Source: Acidobacteriota bacterium (GTDB taxonomy: Bacteria > Acidobacteriota > Terriglobia > Bryobacterales > Bryobacteraceae). From it: 48,813 bases of DNA. The DNA lies in contig JAPKYX010000034.1 of NCBI GenBank assembly GCA_026394075.1, positions 1 to 48,813 on the forward strand. Direction: 5' to 3'. Of the stretch, positions 19,208 through 28,356 are shown piece after piece (positions within the stretch are counted from its first letter, which is position 1; every line of letters begins with the position of its first letter). The notes below the pieces were generated by a model. It saw only the letters and a program-made list of their open reading frames with translations, was not told the origin of the DNA and ran no database searches. The position numbers and the translations under genes are program-made.

Positions 19208-20416
19208 TTAGAGCAATTGCAGACGCAATAAGTTGAGCGCAGTCGTCGCCGCCAGGGCGCGGATGCGGCTGCGGTCGCCAATCCATTTCAGCTGCTTGGC
19301 GAACACTTCATTCGGGCCGGCGATGCCAATCCAGACGCTGCCGACATCATCGCCATCGGGCCCGGCAAAGCCGGTGACGGACAGGCCCCAGGTGGCTCCG
19401 GCGCGATCGCGAGCGGCGGCGGCCAGGGCTTGCGCGGTGGCTTCACTGACGGCCGTATCCGGCAGCGGGCCGCCGATCAGAGCTTCCTTCAGCGGGACGG
19501 TGTAGACGATGTAGCCCCCGCGGAACCAAGCGGAGCTTCCCGCCGCATCCGTGAATCGCCCGCCCAGCAGGCCTCCGGTGCAGCTCTCCGCCACGGCGAC
19601 GGTTTCGCCACGGGCCAGTAGCCGCCGTCCCACGGCCAACTCCAGTGGCGCTCCGTCATCGGAGTAGATGCGTTCACCCAGCAGCGGGACGATCTGATCG
19701 GCCACTTCGCTGCAAAGCCGCTCGGCGTCTGCCTGATCCGTGGCGCGGGCGCGCAGGTGGATCTCGACGTCGCCCGGCTTGGCCAGGATGGTCGTGACCG
19801 GGTTCTCATACTTCGTATAGACCGGCGCGATCAAGCTGTCCAGGTCGCTTTCGCCCATCCCCGCCACCCTGTACCAGCGCGTGGCAATCGACATCGGCGG
19901 CAACATTGCGCGCAGCTTCGGCAATGCCGCTTCGGAGAACATGGGCTTCAGTTCGCGCGGTGGACCCGGCAAAAGGAGGACCACGTTATCACGGGTTTGA
20001 ATAAACTGCCCCGGCGCGGTGCCGCGCTGGTTGTACAGGATCTCCGCGCCCTGGAGAATCATCGCCTGGCGTTTGTTGTTCTCGGCCATGGTGCGGCCCA
20101 TCCGGGCAAACAGGCCGGCAATCCAAGTGAGCACTTCTTCGTCCACCGATTGCGTGACGCCCAGCGCCGCCGCCACGGCGTCGCGAGTGACGTCATCTTC
20201 CGTGGGCCCCAGACCGCCGGTAACAATCACCAGCCGGGCGTTGGCCAGCGCCCGTTCGATGGCCGTCGTCATGCGCGTGCGGTCATCACCCACCACGCAT
20301 TTCTCCACCACTTCGATCCCGAGCCCGTTCAGCTCCTGCGTCAAAAAAAGGGAGTTGGTATCCAGCCGCGTCGGGGTCAGCATCTCGCTGCCCACGGCCA
20401 CAATGATGGCGTTCAT
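19208..20416 (-). CDS. cinA: CinA-family nicotinamide-nucleotide amidohydrolase
   Basis: CinA/PncC enzymes deamidate NMN in NAD recycling. In some species the long form is competence- or damage-induced. The 402-residue protein has the N-terminal MoCF/COG1058 domain (AIIVAVGSEMLTPTRLDTNS, VTGGLGPTEDDVTRDAVA) and the C-terminal CinA domain (AVAESCTGGLLGGRFTDAAGSS, GGYIVYTVPLKEALIG). A GTG at 20419 immediately precedes the ATG used here. Three tandem 18-bp repeats lie just upstream. Gene order rimO-yacG-pgpA-(TIG/NHL)-cinA suggests a housekeeping run. Confidence 0.93.
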   Translation of the reverse strand: MNAIIVAVGSEMLTPTRLDTNSLFLTQELNGLGIEVVEKCVVGDDRTRMTTAIERALANARLVIVTGGLGPTEDDVTRDAVAAALGVTQSVDEEVLTWIAGLFARMGRTMAENNKRQAMILQGAEILYNQRGTAPGQFIQTRDNVVLLLPGPPRELKPMFSEAALPKLRAMLPPMSIATRWYRVAGMGESDLDSLIAPVYTKYENPVTTILAKPGDVEIHLRARATDQADAERLCSEVADQIVPLLGERIYSDDGAPLELAVGRRLLARGETVAVAESCTGGLLGGRFTDAAGSSAWFRGGYIVYTVPLKEALIGGPLPDTAVSEATAQALAAAARDRAGATWGLSVTGFAGPDGDDVGSVWIGIAGPNEVFAKQLKWIGDRSRIRALAATTALNLLRLQLL

Positions 20417-20422
20417 CACTGC

Positions 20423-20476
20423 CCAGTGTCGCGCGAAATGCCAGTGTCGCGCGAAATGCCAGTGTCGCGCGAGATC
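20423..20476. repeat. three tandem 18-bp repeats with TCGCGCGA cores
   Basis: The unit CCAGTGTCGCGCGAAATG occurs perfectly at 20423-20440 and 20441-20458. A third copy, diverged at its right end, occupies 20459-20476. Each contains the 8-bp palindrome TCGCGCGA (20429-20436, 20447-20454, 20465-20472), so the palindromes are spaced exactly 18 bp apart. A decayed partial unit (CCACCCGAAATG) follows near 20484. The array ends a few bases before the cinA start codon, in its 5' untranslated or promoter region. Confidence 0.85.
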
Positions 20477-20515
20477 GCGACGCCACCCGAAATGGGCAAG
20501 GCCGTTCTACGCGTG

Positions 20516-21538
20516 CTAGATCAGGCCGCGAATGCCGACGTCCACGCGGTAGAGAGCGTTGTTGGTCGTCACCACCATGGCCTTTGATGGCGTGAACGCC
20601 AGGCCCACCACGCCCGGACCGGACAGGTAGAGTTCCGCGCGGCCCTGCGGCTCAATGCGGACCACGCCTCGGCGGCCACTGGTGGAGGCGGCGACGTAGA
20701 GGTTGCCGTTTTCGTCAAAAGCTAAACCCTGCGGGCGGCCCAAGCCGCGGTAGAAGACCGAGACCTCGCCATCCTGGTTGATGCGATAAACAGCATCGAA
20801 GCTGGAGGTGGTGGGTCCGGTCACAAACAGGTCGCCATCCGGGCCCATGGCCAGATGATAGGCGGCGATGGAGGGTTCCATCGTGGCAAAGACAAAGATC
20901 TGGCGGTTGGGCGCAATCTTGAAGATCGTGCCGCTGCGGTCACCCACATACAGGTTGCCCTGCTGATCAAACGCCATGCCGGTGGCGACACCCATGCCCT
21001 CCGCATAGACCGAGAGATTACCCTCGCTCGACACCTGGTAGATGATGCCATCATGCCGGCTGGACACGTACAAAATGCCGTCCGGACCAAACGCCACGCC
21101 GGTGGCATTCATCATCTCGGTGACAAACGGCCGCGCCGCATAGTTGAGGTCGATCTTGTAGACCGCGACCGGAACCTTCTGGCCCCGCGCGCCGGAGAAC
21201 GTGGTGTAGATGGCACCAAAGCGGTCGACGGCCGGGCTGGCCACGGGGTGCAGCCCTTCGGCGATCTGGATGCCGATCTCGCAGTTCCAGACAGCGCTGG
21301 GCCGCTGGCCGTCTGAGACCACCAGTTCACCCACGGAAGCGCCTTCCGGCACCCGCGCGATCACCAGCGAATCGGACCCGATCACCACCGGTGCGGTGAC
21401 ATCGCCGATCAGTACGCCGGGCCGCCGGTCCCGTTGAAAGTGACGGCCCTTGATGCGGAACTCTCCCCCCGGGATCGCCGCCTGCGGGCTGACTCCGTCA
21501 ATTTCCGGACGTTCATCGTGCATATGTTTCCGCGCCAT
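20516..21538 (-). CDS. IPT/TIG domain plus NHL-type beta-propeller protein
   Basis: The 340-residue protein starts with an IPT/TIG immunoglobulin-like domain (about residues 10-90: IDGVSPQAAIPGGEFRIKGRHF, VIARVPEGA). A six-bladed SMP-30/NHL-like propeller with repeats such as GVAFGPDGILYVSS, GMAFDQQGNLYVGD and GLAFDENGNLYVAA follows. No signal peptide or membrane segment is seen, which is unusual for this domain combination and implies a cytoplasmic protein or a missed N-terminus. ATG 21538 follows a GTG at 21541. It lies 21 bases downstream of pgpA. Function unknown. Confidence 0.78.
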   Translation of the reverse strand: MARKHMHDERPEIDGVSPQAAIPGGEFRIKGRHFQRDRRPGVLIGDVTAPVVIGSDSLVIARVPEGASVGELVVSDGQRPSAVWNCEIGIQIAEGLHPVASPAVDRFGAIYTTFSGARGQKVPVAVYKIDLNYAARPFVTEMMNATGVAFGPDGILYVSSRHDGIIYQVSSEGNLSVYAEGMGVATGMAFDQQGNLYVGDRSGTIFKIAPNRQIFVFATMEPSIAAYHLAMGPDGDLFVTGPTTSSFDAVYRINQDGEVSVFYRGLGRPQGLAFDENGNLYVAASTSGRRGVVRIEPQGRAELYLSGPGVVGLAFTPSKAMVVTTNNALYRVDVGIRGLI

Positions 21539-21559
21539 CACTCAATAGAAATTCAATCA

Positions 21560-22000
21560 CTAGTACAAACCGAAAAACCGGGCGATCAGCAGCACCATCG
21601 CCGCCAGTATCCCCGCTCCTACATCATCCATCACAATGCCCCAGCCACCGGGCAGCTTCTCCAGCATCCGCACCGGGCCCGGCTTCAGTATGTCGAACAA
21701 CCGGAACAGTGCGAAGGCGGCCAGCGCATGCTTCCATCCAAACGGTGCCGCGGCCAGTGCGATCCATTGGCCCACCACCTCATCAATGACGACGAGCTGC
21801 GGGTCCTTCAGGTTGCGCTCCCGCGCCACCGCCTCCGAGGCCCAAACGCTGGGCCACAACATCAGCACTGCCGCCGGTAGCGCCGGTACACCCAGGGCGC
21901 AGGCGGCCACGGCCACCAACGATCCCGCAGTGCCCGGGCCCTTGGGTACCAATCCCGCGCCGCCCGCCGTCGCGATCCAAAAGGCCAGCTGGCTCCTCAC
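21560..22000 (-). CDS. pgpA: phosphatidylglycerophosphatase A
   Basis: Dephosphorylates phosphatidylglycerophosphate to phosphatidylglycerol at the inner membrane. The 146-residue protein has about four hydrophobic segments and the PgpA signatures [40 protein letters not shown] and [11 protein letters not shown]. The start overlaps the yacG stop by 4 bases (ATGA), so translation is probably coupled. Confidence 0.94.
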   Translation of the reverse strand: MRSQLAFWIATAGGAGLVPKGPGTAGSLVAVAACALGVPALPAAVLMLWPSVWASEAVARERNLKDPQLVVIDEVVGQWIALAAAPFGWKHALAAFALFRLFDILKPGPVRMLEKLPGGWGIVMDDVGAGILAAMVLLIARFFGLY

Positions 22001-22194
22001 TCGCCGTCGTCCAGGCGTAAGCGCTCGGTATCGGACAAGTAAACCGGCTCACCGGGAATCCGGTACTCTTCGGTGGCCCACTTGCCTAAATCCACTTCGC
22101 GGCAACGGGCGCTGCAGAAGGGGAAATCCGGCTCTCCGGCGGGGACCAGACGGCGGCAGATGGGGCACTTGGCTTTCAGTTCCGGGCTCTTCAT
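21997..22194 (-). CDS. yacG: DNA gyrase inhibitor YacG-type zinc finger protein
   Basis: Small 65-residue zinc protein. Cys10 and Cys13 (CPIC) with Cys27 and Cys31 (CSARC) form the four-cysteine zinc site, followed by [19 protein letters not shown], the family signature. E. coli YacG binds and inhibits GyrB. It is located between rimO (17 bases upstream) and pgpA (4-base overlap). Confidence 0.92.
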   Translation of the reverse strand: MKSPELKAKCPICRRLVPAGEPDFPFCSARCREVDLGKWATEEYRIPGEPVYLSDTERLRLDDGE

Positions 22195-22211
22195 CGGTTT
22201 GAGAATACCGC

Positions 22212-23621
22212 TTACCGGTGCGGCAGCGCCGAAGCCCGCGACGGCAGAATCTGGAACAACGGTGCCGGCAGCAGCGGGGCGGGCTCACCCTGATCTACCA
22301 GCTCGCCAATCAGGTCGTAGTCGCGCGCTTCGGTGACGCGCAACTGCCGGAACTGTCCGGGTTCCGGTGTCGAATCACCAAAGTCGTTAATGTAGACCAC
22401 GCCATCAATCTCCGGTGCCTGGCCCGGCATCCGGGCTTCCCACAACAGCTCGGTTTCGGGCGAAGGGCCTTCCACCAGCACCGTGAACTCCTGACCCACC
22501 AGCGCCTTATTGCGCTTGGCCGAGATGCGCCGCTGGATCGCCATCAGCTTGCGGCGGCGGTTCTCGATCGTCCGGCCATCCACCTTGCCGTCCAGTTCAT
22601 AGCTCTTGGACGTATCTTCATCGGAATACTTGAAGACGCCCAACCGGTCGAGCTTGGCCGCTTCGACAAACTGGCAAAGTTCCTCGAAGTCGGCATCGGT
22701 CTCACCCGGGAAGCCCACGATAAAGCTGGTGCGGATGGAGATGCCGGGGATGGTCTTGCGCACGCGCTCCAGCAGTTTCAGGAAGGCGTCACCATGCGAG
22801 CCGCGCTTCATGCGCTTCAGCACATTGCGCGAGGCATGCTGCAGCGGCATGTCGATGTATTTCACCAGCGGCTGGTGAGCCGCAATCGTTTCCAGCAACT
22901 TATCCGTGATGCGGTTGGGGTACGCATAGAGAAACCGCACCCACTTCGGTTGCGGCGTTTCAATGTTGGCCAGCCGTTCCAGCAACGACGCCAGCCCGTC
23001 CCGAAGACCGAGATCTTCGCCGTAGCTGGTGGTGTCCTGGCCGATCAGATTGAGTTCGCGGATGCCCTGGCCAAACAAGCGGGTGGCCTCCGCGACCACG
23101 CTCTCAAACCGCCGGGAGCGCAGCGCGCCGCGATATTGCGGGATCACGCAGAAGGTGCAGGGATGGTCGCAGCCTTCGGCGATCTTGATGTAGGCGTGAT
23201 GGCGCGGAGTGGAGAGCACGCGCGGCGTCAGGTCGTGATAGAGGTACGGCTCAACGGCCCCGCTGCCTTCCTGGGAAAACCCTTCCACCAGGGGGACGAT
23301 CCGGTCCAGTTCATTGGTGCCGATCAGCGCGTCCACTTCCGGCATATCCTTCTGGATCTCGCCACGGTAGCGTTCCACCAGGCATCCGGCGACAATCAAC
23401 TTCTGCGCGCGGCCGGTCTTTTTGTACTCCGCCATCTCCAGGATGGTGTCGACGCTTTCCTGCTTGGCCGGGTCGATGAAGCTACACGTGTTCACCACCA
23501 ACACGTCGGCGTCGCCGGGTTGCGAGGTCAACTCATGGCCGCGCGCGACCAGTTCGCCCATCATCACTTCGGAATCGACGAGATTCTTGGGGCAGCCGAG
23601 ACTGACAAAACCGACTTTCAT
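22212..23621 (-). CDS. rimO: ribosomal protein S12 methylthiotransferase RimO
   Basis: Radical SAM enzyme that methylthiolates the conserved aspartate of ribosomal protein S12. The 469-residue protein has the N-terminal UPF0004 domain with its cluster cysteines (C10 in LGCPKN, about C46 in NTCSF, about C80 in AGCLVE). The radical SAM motif is [15 protein letters not shown] (CxxxCxxC). A C-terminal TRAM domain (about residues 380-440) is followed by a short extra Pro/Leu-rich tail ([15 protein letters not shown]). The LGCPKN and GTNELDRI segments fit RimO better than MiaB. Confidence 0.94.
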   Translation of the reverse strand: MKVGFVSLGCPKNLVDSEVMMGELVARGHELTSQPGDADVLVVNTCSFIDPAKQESVDTILEMAEYKKTGRAQKLIVAGCLVERYRGEIQKDMPEVDALIGTNELDRIVPLVEGFSQEGSGAVEPYLYHDLTPRVLSTPRHHAYIKIAEGCDHPCTFCVIPQYRGALRSRRFESVVAEATRLFGQGIRELNLIGQDTTSYGEDLGLRDGLASLLERLANIETPQPKWVRFLYAYPNRITDKLLETIAAHQPLVKYIDMPLQHASRNVLKRMKRGSHGDAFLKLLERVRKTIPGISIRTSFIVGFPGETDADFEELCQFVEAAKLDRLGVFKYSDEDTSKSYELDGKVDGRTIENRRRKLMAIQRRISAKRNKALVGQEFTVLVEGPSPETELLWEARMPGQAPEIDGVVYINDFGDSTPEPGQFRQLRVTEARDYDLIGELVDQGEPAPLLPAPLFQILPSRASALPHR

Positions 23622-23720
23622 CGGGACACACTTACCTGCGGAGAATTCAAAACTGGAGATACCACCCTGAAAGGACCTACCCTTTCAGTCTACCAGCCGT
23701 TCCCGGCGGCGGTTGCCCGG

Positions 23721-26651
23721 CTACGGCCTTTGTATGGTGACCACGATCGGTTCGCTCTGCTGCGCGTTGGCCAGCGAGCGGACTTGCAGCACGTTCAAGC
23801 CGGGCCGGACGTCGGTGGGAATCTGCGCCGAGATCTGTCCCGGGGCGGTCTGGAGTAAGGGTAGGGCGACGTCGTTGAGCACAATGCAGGAGCCGCCCAG
23901 CACGGTGGGCAGCGGCACGGTGTCGGCCGTCGAAGCGGCGGCCAGGTTAAGACCGTTGACGGTCACAAACGAGCCCGGCCGGAAGTTTTGCGTGCCATCG
24001 ACGGAGTTCACTACGCCCCGCGCGGCCAGCGGAATGCGCGGCTGCGTGGAACTGTTGGTCTGCGTCAGCGGTGTCACCACCAGGCCGGAAATCGTCACCA
24101 CGTAGGCCGTACCCGCCGCGTCCACCACCATCTGGCGGGATGGGACGTTGGACCGGTTGGCCCCGAACACGTTGTTGGCGGGGTTCTCCGGAATGATGGC
24201 CGCCACCTGCTCTGATTGCGTGCGGACGTCCACCCGCTCCAGCGTAGTACGGGCTTCATCGCGCGTCGCGGCGGTGATGTTCTGCCGCACCGGCGTCGTC
24301 ATGCGGATGAAGGTGTTCTGGTTCAGCGGTACGGCCGCGGCCACGTTGCGCAGGCCCGCGCTGACCGTGTTTTGCACCGGGGGCTGTCCTGGTTGACCAG
24401 GCGTGGTGAGCGTCGTGCCGGGGCGCTCCGCGCCACCGACGGGCGAAAGCGCCGAACTCAGGATCATGCCGCCCGCCAGGAAGTAGTTGCCATTGGCAGC
24501 GGCAGCCAGCGGCGCATAATAGCTTTGCGGCGCCTGATTCCATACCTGCCGCGTATTGACGAACGAGTCCGCCAAAGCGTCGTAGAGATAGGCCGTCCCG
24601 TTAGCGTTGGTGGTCAGCGCCACAATCTGCTCGCCACCCGGCGTCGCGGCCATAAAGTGTGGTCCGGTGGTGGAGGCGGGCGGGAAGTTGTTCACCGTCG
24701 TCCGCGGCACCGCCGTATTGCCCACCAGCTTCCAGAACGATCCGGCCGCGCCTTGTCCCAGGCTGGTGGCCATCACAAACTGCAAGCCAGACAGACCCAT
24801 GGCCATCGCCACCGGCCGCAGCGTGCCCTGTTGGCCGTTGCGCGGAATCGGTGGAAACTCAATATTGCCGGTCACTCGCATCGTTTCCAGATCCACCACC
24901 TGGATCGATTCGCCGCCCGTGTTGCCGACATAAAGTTGCGAGCCATCCAGCGACAACGCCATCTGGTGCGGCAGTTGGCCCACCTCAATCGGCTCCAGCC
25001 ACTTCAGCTTGCGCCGGTCGAACACCTCGATCCGGTTGAGCCCGGAATTGGTGAGATACAGCCGGCCCCGGGCCTCATCCAGCACCAGGTCAAAGATACC
25101 TTCGCCGGTGACCAAGCCGTTGTTCTGCAGCGCTGTCGGGATCGGGAAAACCAGCCCCCGCTGATCGCTCTGGCGGAAGTTCATGAACAAGCGAATCACC
25201 GGGGGCAGATTGATCGCTTCCGGCGATGACAGGAAGATGTTCACCGGGGTTCCCTGGTTGTTTGCGCCACCGCTGTAGAGGTTGGTGCCCGCCTGACGCA
25301 CGACATTGGTGCGTCCGGGTTCCATCGTGAAGCGGATGTTGGAAGGGGCGACGCCGCTACTGACCTCCGCGGTCAACGCGTTGCCGGGATTGCCCACCGC
25401 ATAGGTCAGCTTGCCTTTGCCGGCATTGCCGATCCGGACGGTGGTGCGGGCCAGGCCGCGGTTGCAGTCATCAACCGCCATAAACACAGTGGTCGAATCC
25501 GGCTGGATGATCGGGTAGTCGTAGAGCGTTGCCACCGGCAGGTCCAGTAGCCCGGATTCTGACAGCGCAAACAGCTGCGTGCCATCAGAGGTGATCACCA
25601 TGCGGCCCAGCACGCTTTCCGGCAGCCGGATGCCCAGCGGTGTGTAGAGATGCCGCGGGTTGGACACAAACAGCGTGGAAGACGTGGCGCGGACACCATT
25701 GGCCGCATTGTTGAAGGCACTGTAGAGGGTGGCGCCGTTGGGCGTGAAGGCGCTGCCCCCAAAGTTGAACTGCAGGTTGATGCCCTGGCTAAAAGTACTG
25801 TTCAAGAAGAACGGCATGTTGGCCACACTCACCTGAGCATTGACGGTCAAAGTAGCCGTGTCGTACTGCGTGGAACCCGCCATGAAGCGTCCGCCATCGG
25901 GAGAAATCGACAGCACCGTAGACTGACCCGTGACAATGCGGTTGCGCAATACCGTGCCGGAAGCCACTTCGTAGACGAACAGGGTGGTCGAAGCGCCGTT
26001 GGTGGTCTGGTTGATCGCCACCATGCCGATGATGAAGTTGCCGTCGGGCGTGGTTAGCAGACGGCCGGGGAAGGCCGTCGCCGGGCGGCCGACAAAAACG
26101 GCCGGCAGCGGGTTGGGGGTCGACAGCGTCGGCGGTGACGGCACCACGTAGACCTGTTGGGCGGCGCTTTGCCGGGGGTCATACAGCAGCAAAGTATTGG
26201 TGGTGTTGTTCGCCCCGGTGCCCTGCGTGGTGATCAGAACCCGGCCATCATTACCCACCGCGACGCCTTCCGGCTTGGCCGGCAGGCTCACGAATTCCAG
26301 CACACGGTCGCTGCCCAGTTCGATCACGGCCAGCGAAGAGGCCTGAGTATTGGTGACGTACAGGCGCGCACCGTCAGGAGACATGGCCGCCCCGATTGGG
26401 AAGCTGCCCACCGGAATTGATCCGGTTACCTTCTTCAGCCGGTAGTCATAAAGGTCCACCCGATTGGCGTTCGAGTTCACCAAATAGAGCCGCCCCCGCA
26501 GTTCGTCCACCACCACATCCGCCGGAGTTCCGCCCAATTCGACCGCGTCACCAAACACCGCTCCGGTGGTGATGCTCTGCGACCAGGCGGCCGTTGCGCA
26601 GGCTATCGCGGCGAAACCGCGGACGAGGATTTTCAACCGTTGCAAACGCAT
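23721..26651 (-). CDS. secreted double beta-propeller protein with Solibacterales C-terminal module
   Basis: The 976-residue protein has an N-terminal signal (RGFAAIACATAAWSQ). It carries two YncE-like seven-bladed propeller regions that look like an internal duplication: VVVDELRGRLYLVNSNANRV near residue 45 is echoed by LVLDEARGRLYLTNSGLNRI near residue 515, each followed by an IPVG/IEVG blade. The last 90 residues (RPGSFVTVNGLNLA, PLPTVLGGSCIVLNDVALPLL, TAPGQISAQIPTDV) are the TIGR03437-type module that caps many secreted proteins of Solibacter. Probably extracellular; ligand unknown. A TAGCTT on the minus strand (26659-26664) ends 7 nt before the ATG. Confidence 0.88.
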   Translation of the reverse strand: MRLQRLKILVRGFAAIACATAAWSQSITTGAVFGDAVELGGTPADVVVDELRGRLYLVNSNANRVDLYDYRLKKVTGSIPVGSFPIGAAMSPDGARLYVTNTQASSLAVIELGSDRVLEFVSLPAKPEGVAVGNDGRVLITTQGTGANNTTNTLLLYDPRQSAAQQVYVVPSPPTLSTPNPLPAVFVGRPATAFPGRLLTTPDGNFIIGMVAINQTTNGASTTLFVYEVASGTVLRNRIVTGQSTVLSISPDGGRFMAGSTQYDTATLTVNAQVSVANMPFFLNSTFSQGINLQFNFGGSAFTPNGATLYSAFNNAANGVRATSSTLFVSNPRHLYTPLGIRLPESVLGRMVITSDGTQLFALSESGLLDLPVATLYDYPIIQPDSTTVFMAVDDCNRGLARTTVRIGNAGKGKLTYAVGNPGNALTAEVSSGVAPSNIRFTMEPGRTNVVRQAGTNLYSGGANNQGTPVNIFLSSPEAINLPPVIRLFMNFRQSDQRGLVFPIPTALQNNGLVTGEGIFDLVLDEARGRLYLTNSGLNRIEVFDRRKLKWLEPIEVGQLPHQMALSLDGSQLYVGNTGGESIQVVDLETMRVTGNIEFPPIPRNGQQGTLRPVAMAMGLSGLQFVMATSLGQGAAGSFWKLVGNTAVPRTTVNNFPPASTTGPHFMAATPGGEQIVALTTNANGTAYLYDALADSFVNTRQVWNQAPQSYYAPLAAAANGNYFLAGGMILSSALSPVGGAERPGTTLTTPGQPGQPPVQNTVSAGLRNVAAAVPLNQNTFIRMTTPVRQNITAATRDEARTTLERVDVRTQSEQVAAIIPENPANNVFGANRSNVPSRQMVVDAAGTAYVVTISGLVVTPLTQTNSSTQPRIPLAARGVVNSVDGTQNFRPGSFVTVNGLNLAAASTADTVPLPTVLGGSCIVLNDVALPLLQTAPGQISAQIPTDVRPGLNVLQVRSLANAQQSEPIVVTIQRP

Positions 26652-26711
26652 GCTCAGTAAGCTAGTCTAAACCCTGAACCGGGGCGGAAGTTTTGCCTCT
26701 CTCATCATCTT

Positions 26712-27113
26712 GTGGATAGAGGCGCAACAATTTCCTCACAACCGGGTTCCACGGATACACGACGAATTCGGGTGCTCAACCGGACCCGGGAAGTTTTGCT
26801 GGCCGACCGCGCCGCGGTGGCCAATACCAGCCGCCTGCGCCGGACGGGTCTTTTGCAGCACGACCGGCTGGAGCCAGGCGATGGATTGTGGATCGTGCCT
26901 TGTGAGGCGGTTCACACGTTTGGGATGAAGTTCGACATCGACGTTTTGTTTTTGAACAAGAAGAAACAAGTGCTGAAGATTCGCCACTCAATGCCGCGCC
27001 GGAGGATGAGCCTGCTCCTGTGGGCGCACTCGGTGCTGGAACTTCCCAGTGGCACGGCGTCCCAGACCGGGACGATCCCGGGCGATCAGTTGGAGTTCGA
27101 AAAACTCTCATGA
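26712..27113 (+). CDS. DUF192 family protein
   Basis: The 133-residue product has a DUF192 core (RIRVLNRTREVLLADRAAVANTSRLRRTGLL, CEAVHTFGMKFDIDVLFL, ASQTGTIPGDQLEF). In this family a cleaved signal peptide is common, but none is seen here. The start is uncertain: GTG 26712 is the only in-frame candidate that keeps the core whole, and the first 18 residues look unconserved. It overlaps the TPR lipoprotein gene by 4 bases and so heads the Tad pilus run. DUF192 genes next to Tad clusters have been noted in other bacteria, but the function is unknown. Confidence 0.78.
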   Translation: MDRGATISSQPGSTDTRRIRVLNRTREVLLADRAAVANTSRLRRTGLLQHDRLEPGDGLWIVPCEAVHTFGMKFDIDVLFLNKKKQVLKIRHSMPRRRMSLLLWAHSVLELPSGTASQTGTIPGDQLEFEKLS

Positions 27114-28123
27114 CCGGTTTGCGGATGGCGGTTGGGCTGAGTGTGGTGGCGCTGGTGACGGTAACGGGCTGTGCGCGCCGGTCCGCCTCAGTGTGGACAC
27201 CGCCCGCCGCGGGCCCCTCAGTCTTCCATCGTCAAGTGAACAATGCCGTGGATGCTGGCGATGGTGACCTCCAGGTGCGCCAGTGGCAGCGCCAGATGGC
27301 CACTCAACCAGACGATCTCGAAACACGCCTGCAACTGGCCCGCCACTTTGAGGCGCTTCAGATGCCCGATCTGGCACTGGAGCACTACCGGCTGGCTTTG
27401 GTTCGCCATCCGCACTCGGTCGCGGCGCGATTGGGGGCGGCGCAGAATCTCCGGCGTCTCAGCCTGCCCACGGAAGCCGAGAAGATGCTGGCGGACGCAC
27501 CGGAAAAGACGGCGGCTCTGTTGACGATGCTGGGCATTGTGCAGGATGAACTGGAGCAGCATCGCGAGGCGGAACAGTCCCACCGGGCGGCGCTGGCGCT
27601 GAACCCGCAGGACGACAGCCTCCACAACAATCTCGGCTATAACCTGATGCTGCAAGGCCGTTCGGCGGCAGCGGTGGAGGAGTTCCGGGCGGCGCTGGCG
27701 CTGCGGCCCCGTTCAGAAGTAGCCCGCGGCAATCTGGCCCAGGCGCTGGCGGCGGACAACCCGACTGAGGCGTTGCTGCACTGGGAATCGATCGCCGGTC
27801 CGGCCACCGCGCACAATAACTTGGCGGCGGCACTGATCGAGCAGGGCAAGTACGCCGAAGCGCGCCAGGAATTGAAAGCCGCCTTGACCGGCGGTTCGCC
27901 GCTGCCGGAGTCGATGCACAATCTGAAACTGGGCTCCGAACTGGACGGCAAACCGGCCACATTTGAGCTATCCTCGAAGCCCGGGCTGTGGTCTCGCTGG
28001 GGGCGCTCCGTGCGCCGCTGGTGGGTGCGGCAGGAAGATGAGCCGGGCCGTTCGGCTGCGGCTGGGCGCGCAGGCCGCCGCTCTAGTACTCGTGCAGTTG
28101 CCGTGAGGCAGCCAGACCGCTAA
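27110..28123 (+). CDS. TadD-like TPR lipoprotein
   Basis: The 337-residue protein starts with a lipoprotein signal (VVALVTVTGCARR; lipobox VTGC), followed by TPR repeats from about residue 60 to 280 (LETRLQLARHFEALQMPDLAL, LHNNLGYNLMLQGRSAAAVE, AHNNLAAALIEQGKYAEAR). In Tad systems TadD is an outer-membrane lipoprotein that helps assemble or place the secretin. The position just before flp supports this role. The C-terminal 40 residues are Arg-rich and low in complexity. ATG 27110 overlaps the DUF192 stop. Confidence 0.82.
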   Translation: MTGLRMAVGLSVVALVTVTGCARRSASVWTPPAAGPSVFHRQVNNAVDAGDGDLQVRQWQRQMATQPDDLETRLQLARHFEALQMPDLALEHYRLALVRHPHSVAARLGAAQNLRRLSLPTEAEKMLADAPEKTAALLTMLGIVQDELEQHREAEQSHRAALALNPQDDSLHNNLGYNLMLQGRSAAAVEEFRAALALRPRSEVARGNLAQALAADNPTEALLHWESIAGPATAHNNLAAALIEQGKYAEARQELKAALTGGSPLPESMHNLKLGSELDGKPATFELSSKPGLWSRWGRSVRRWWVRQEDEPGRSAAAGRAGRRSSTRAVAVRQPDR

Positions 28124-28149
28124 GTTTGATGGAAAGGGAAATCAACACT

Positions 28150-28356
28150 ATGAACATGCTCCTTCAATTCGCCGCCAACCTCCTCCAACGTTTTGCCCGC
28201 GAGGAAGATGGCCAGGACCTGGTGGAATACGCGCTCATCGTCGCCGCGGTCGGCCTGGCGCTGATCACGACGGTGAATCAGTTGACCACCGCTGTCGTCA
28301 GCCTGTATTCCAGCATCACGCAGGGCTTGACCTCGATTGGCGCCACGGGCGCCTAA
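28150..28356 (+). CDS. flp: Flp family type IVb pilin
   Basis: Major pilin of the Tad pilus. The 68-residue prepilin has a short leader ending in EEDG, with predicted cleavage after Gly21. The mature end QDLVEYALI has the diagnostic Glu at +5 and Tyr at +6, then one hydrophobic helix. Upstream in-frame TTG (28126) and ATG (28129) exist. ATG 28150 is chosen because AGGGAAA precedes it and the leader length is normal. It is followed closely by the GT-C-like membrane protein. Confidence 0.93.
   Translation: MNMLLQFAANLLQRFAREEDGQDLVEYALIVAAVGLALITTVNQLTTAVVSLYSSITQGLTSIGATGA

Noticed and set aside
20423..20476. CRISPR array
   Set aside because: The three 18-bp units are directly adjacent, without spacers, and no cas gene is nearby.
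22218..23858. Plus-strand ORF of 546 codons opposite rimO
   Set aside because: It is antisense to rimO, which has all its motifs; the ORF has no recognisable domain.
28039..28110. Small ORF MSRAVRLRLGAQ... at the end of the TadD-like gene
   Set aside because: It is only about 23 codons, overlaps the tadD-like frame and has no ribosome site.
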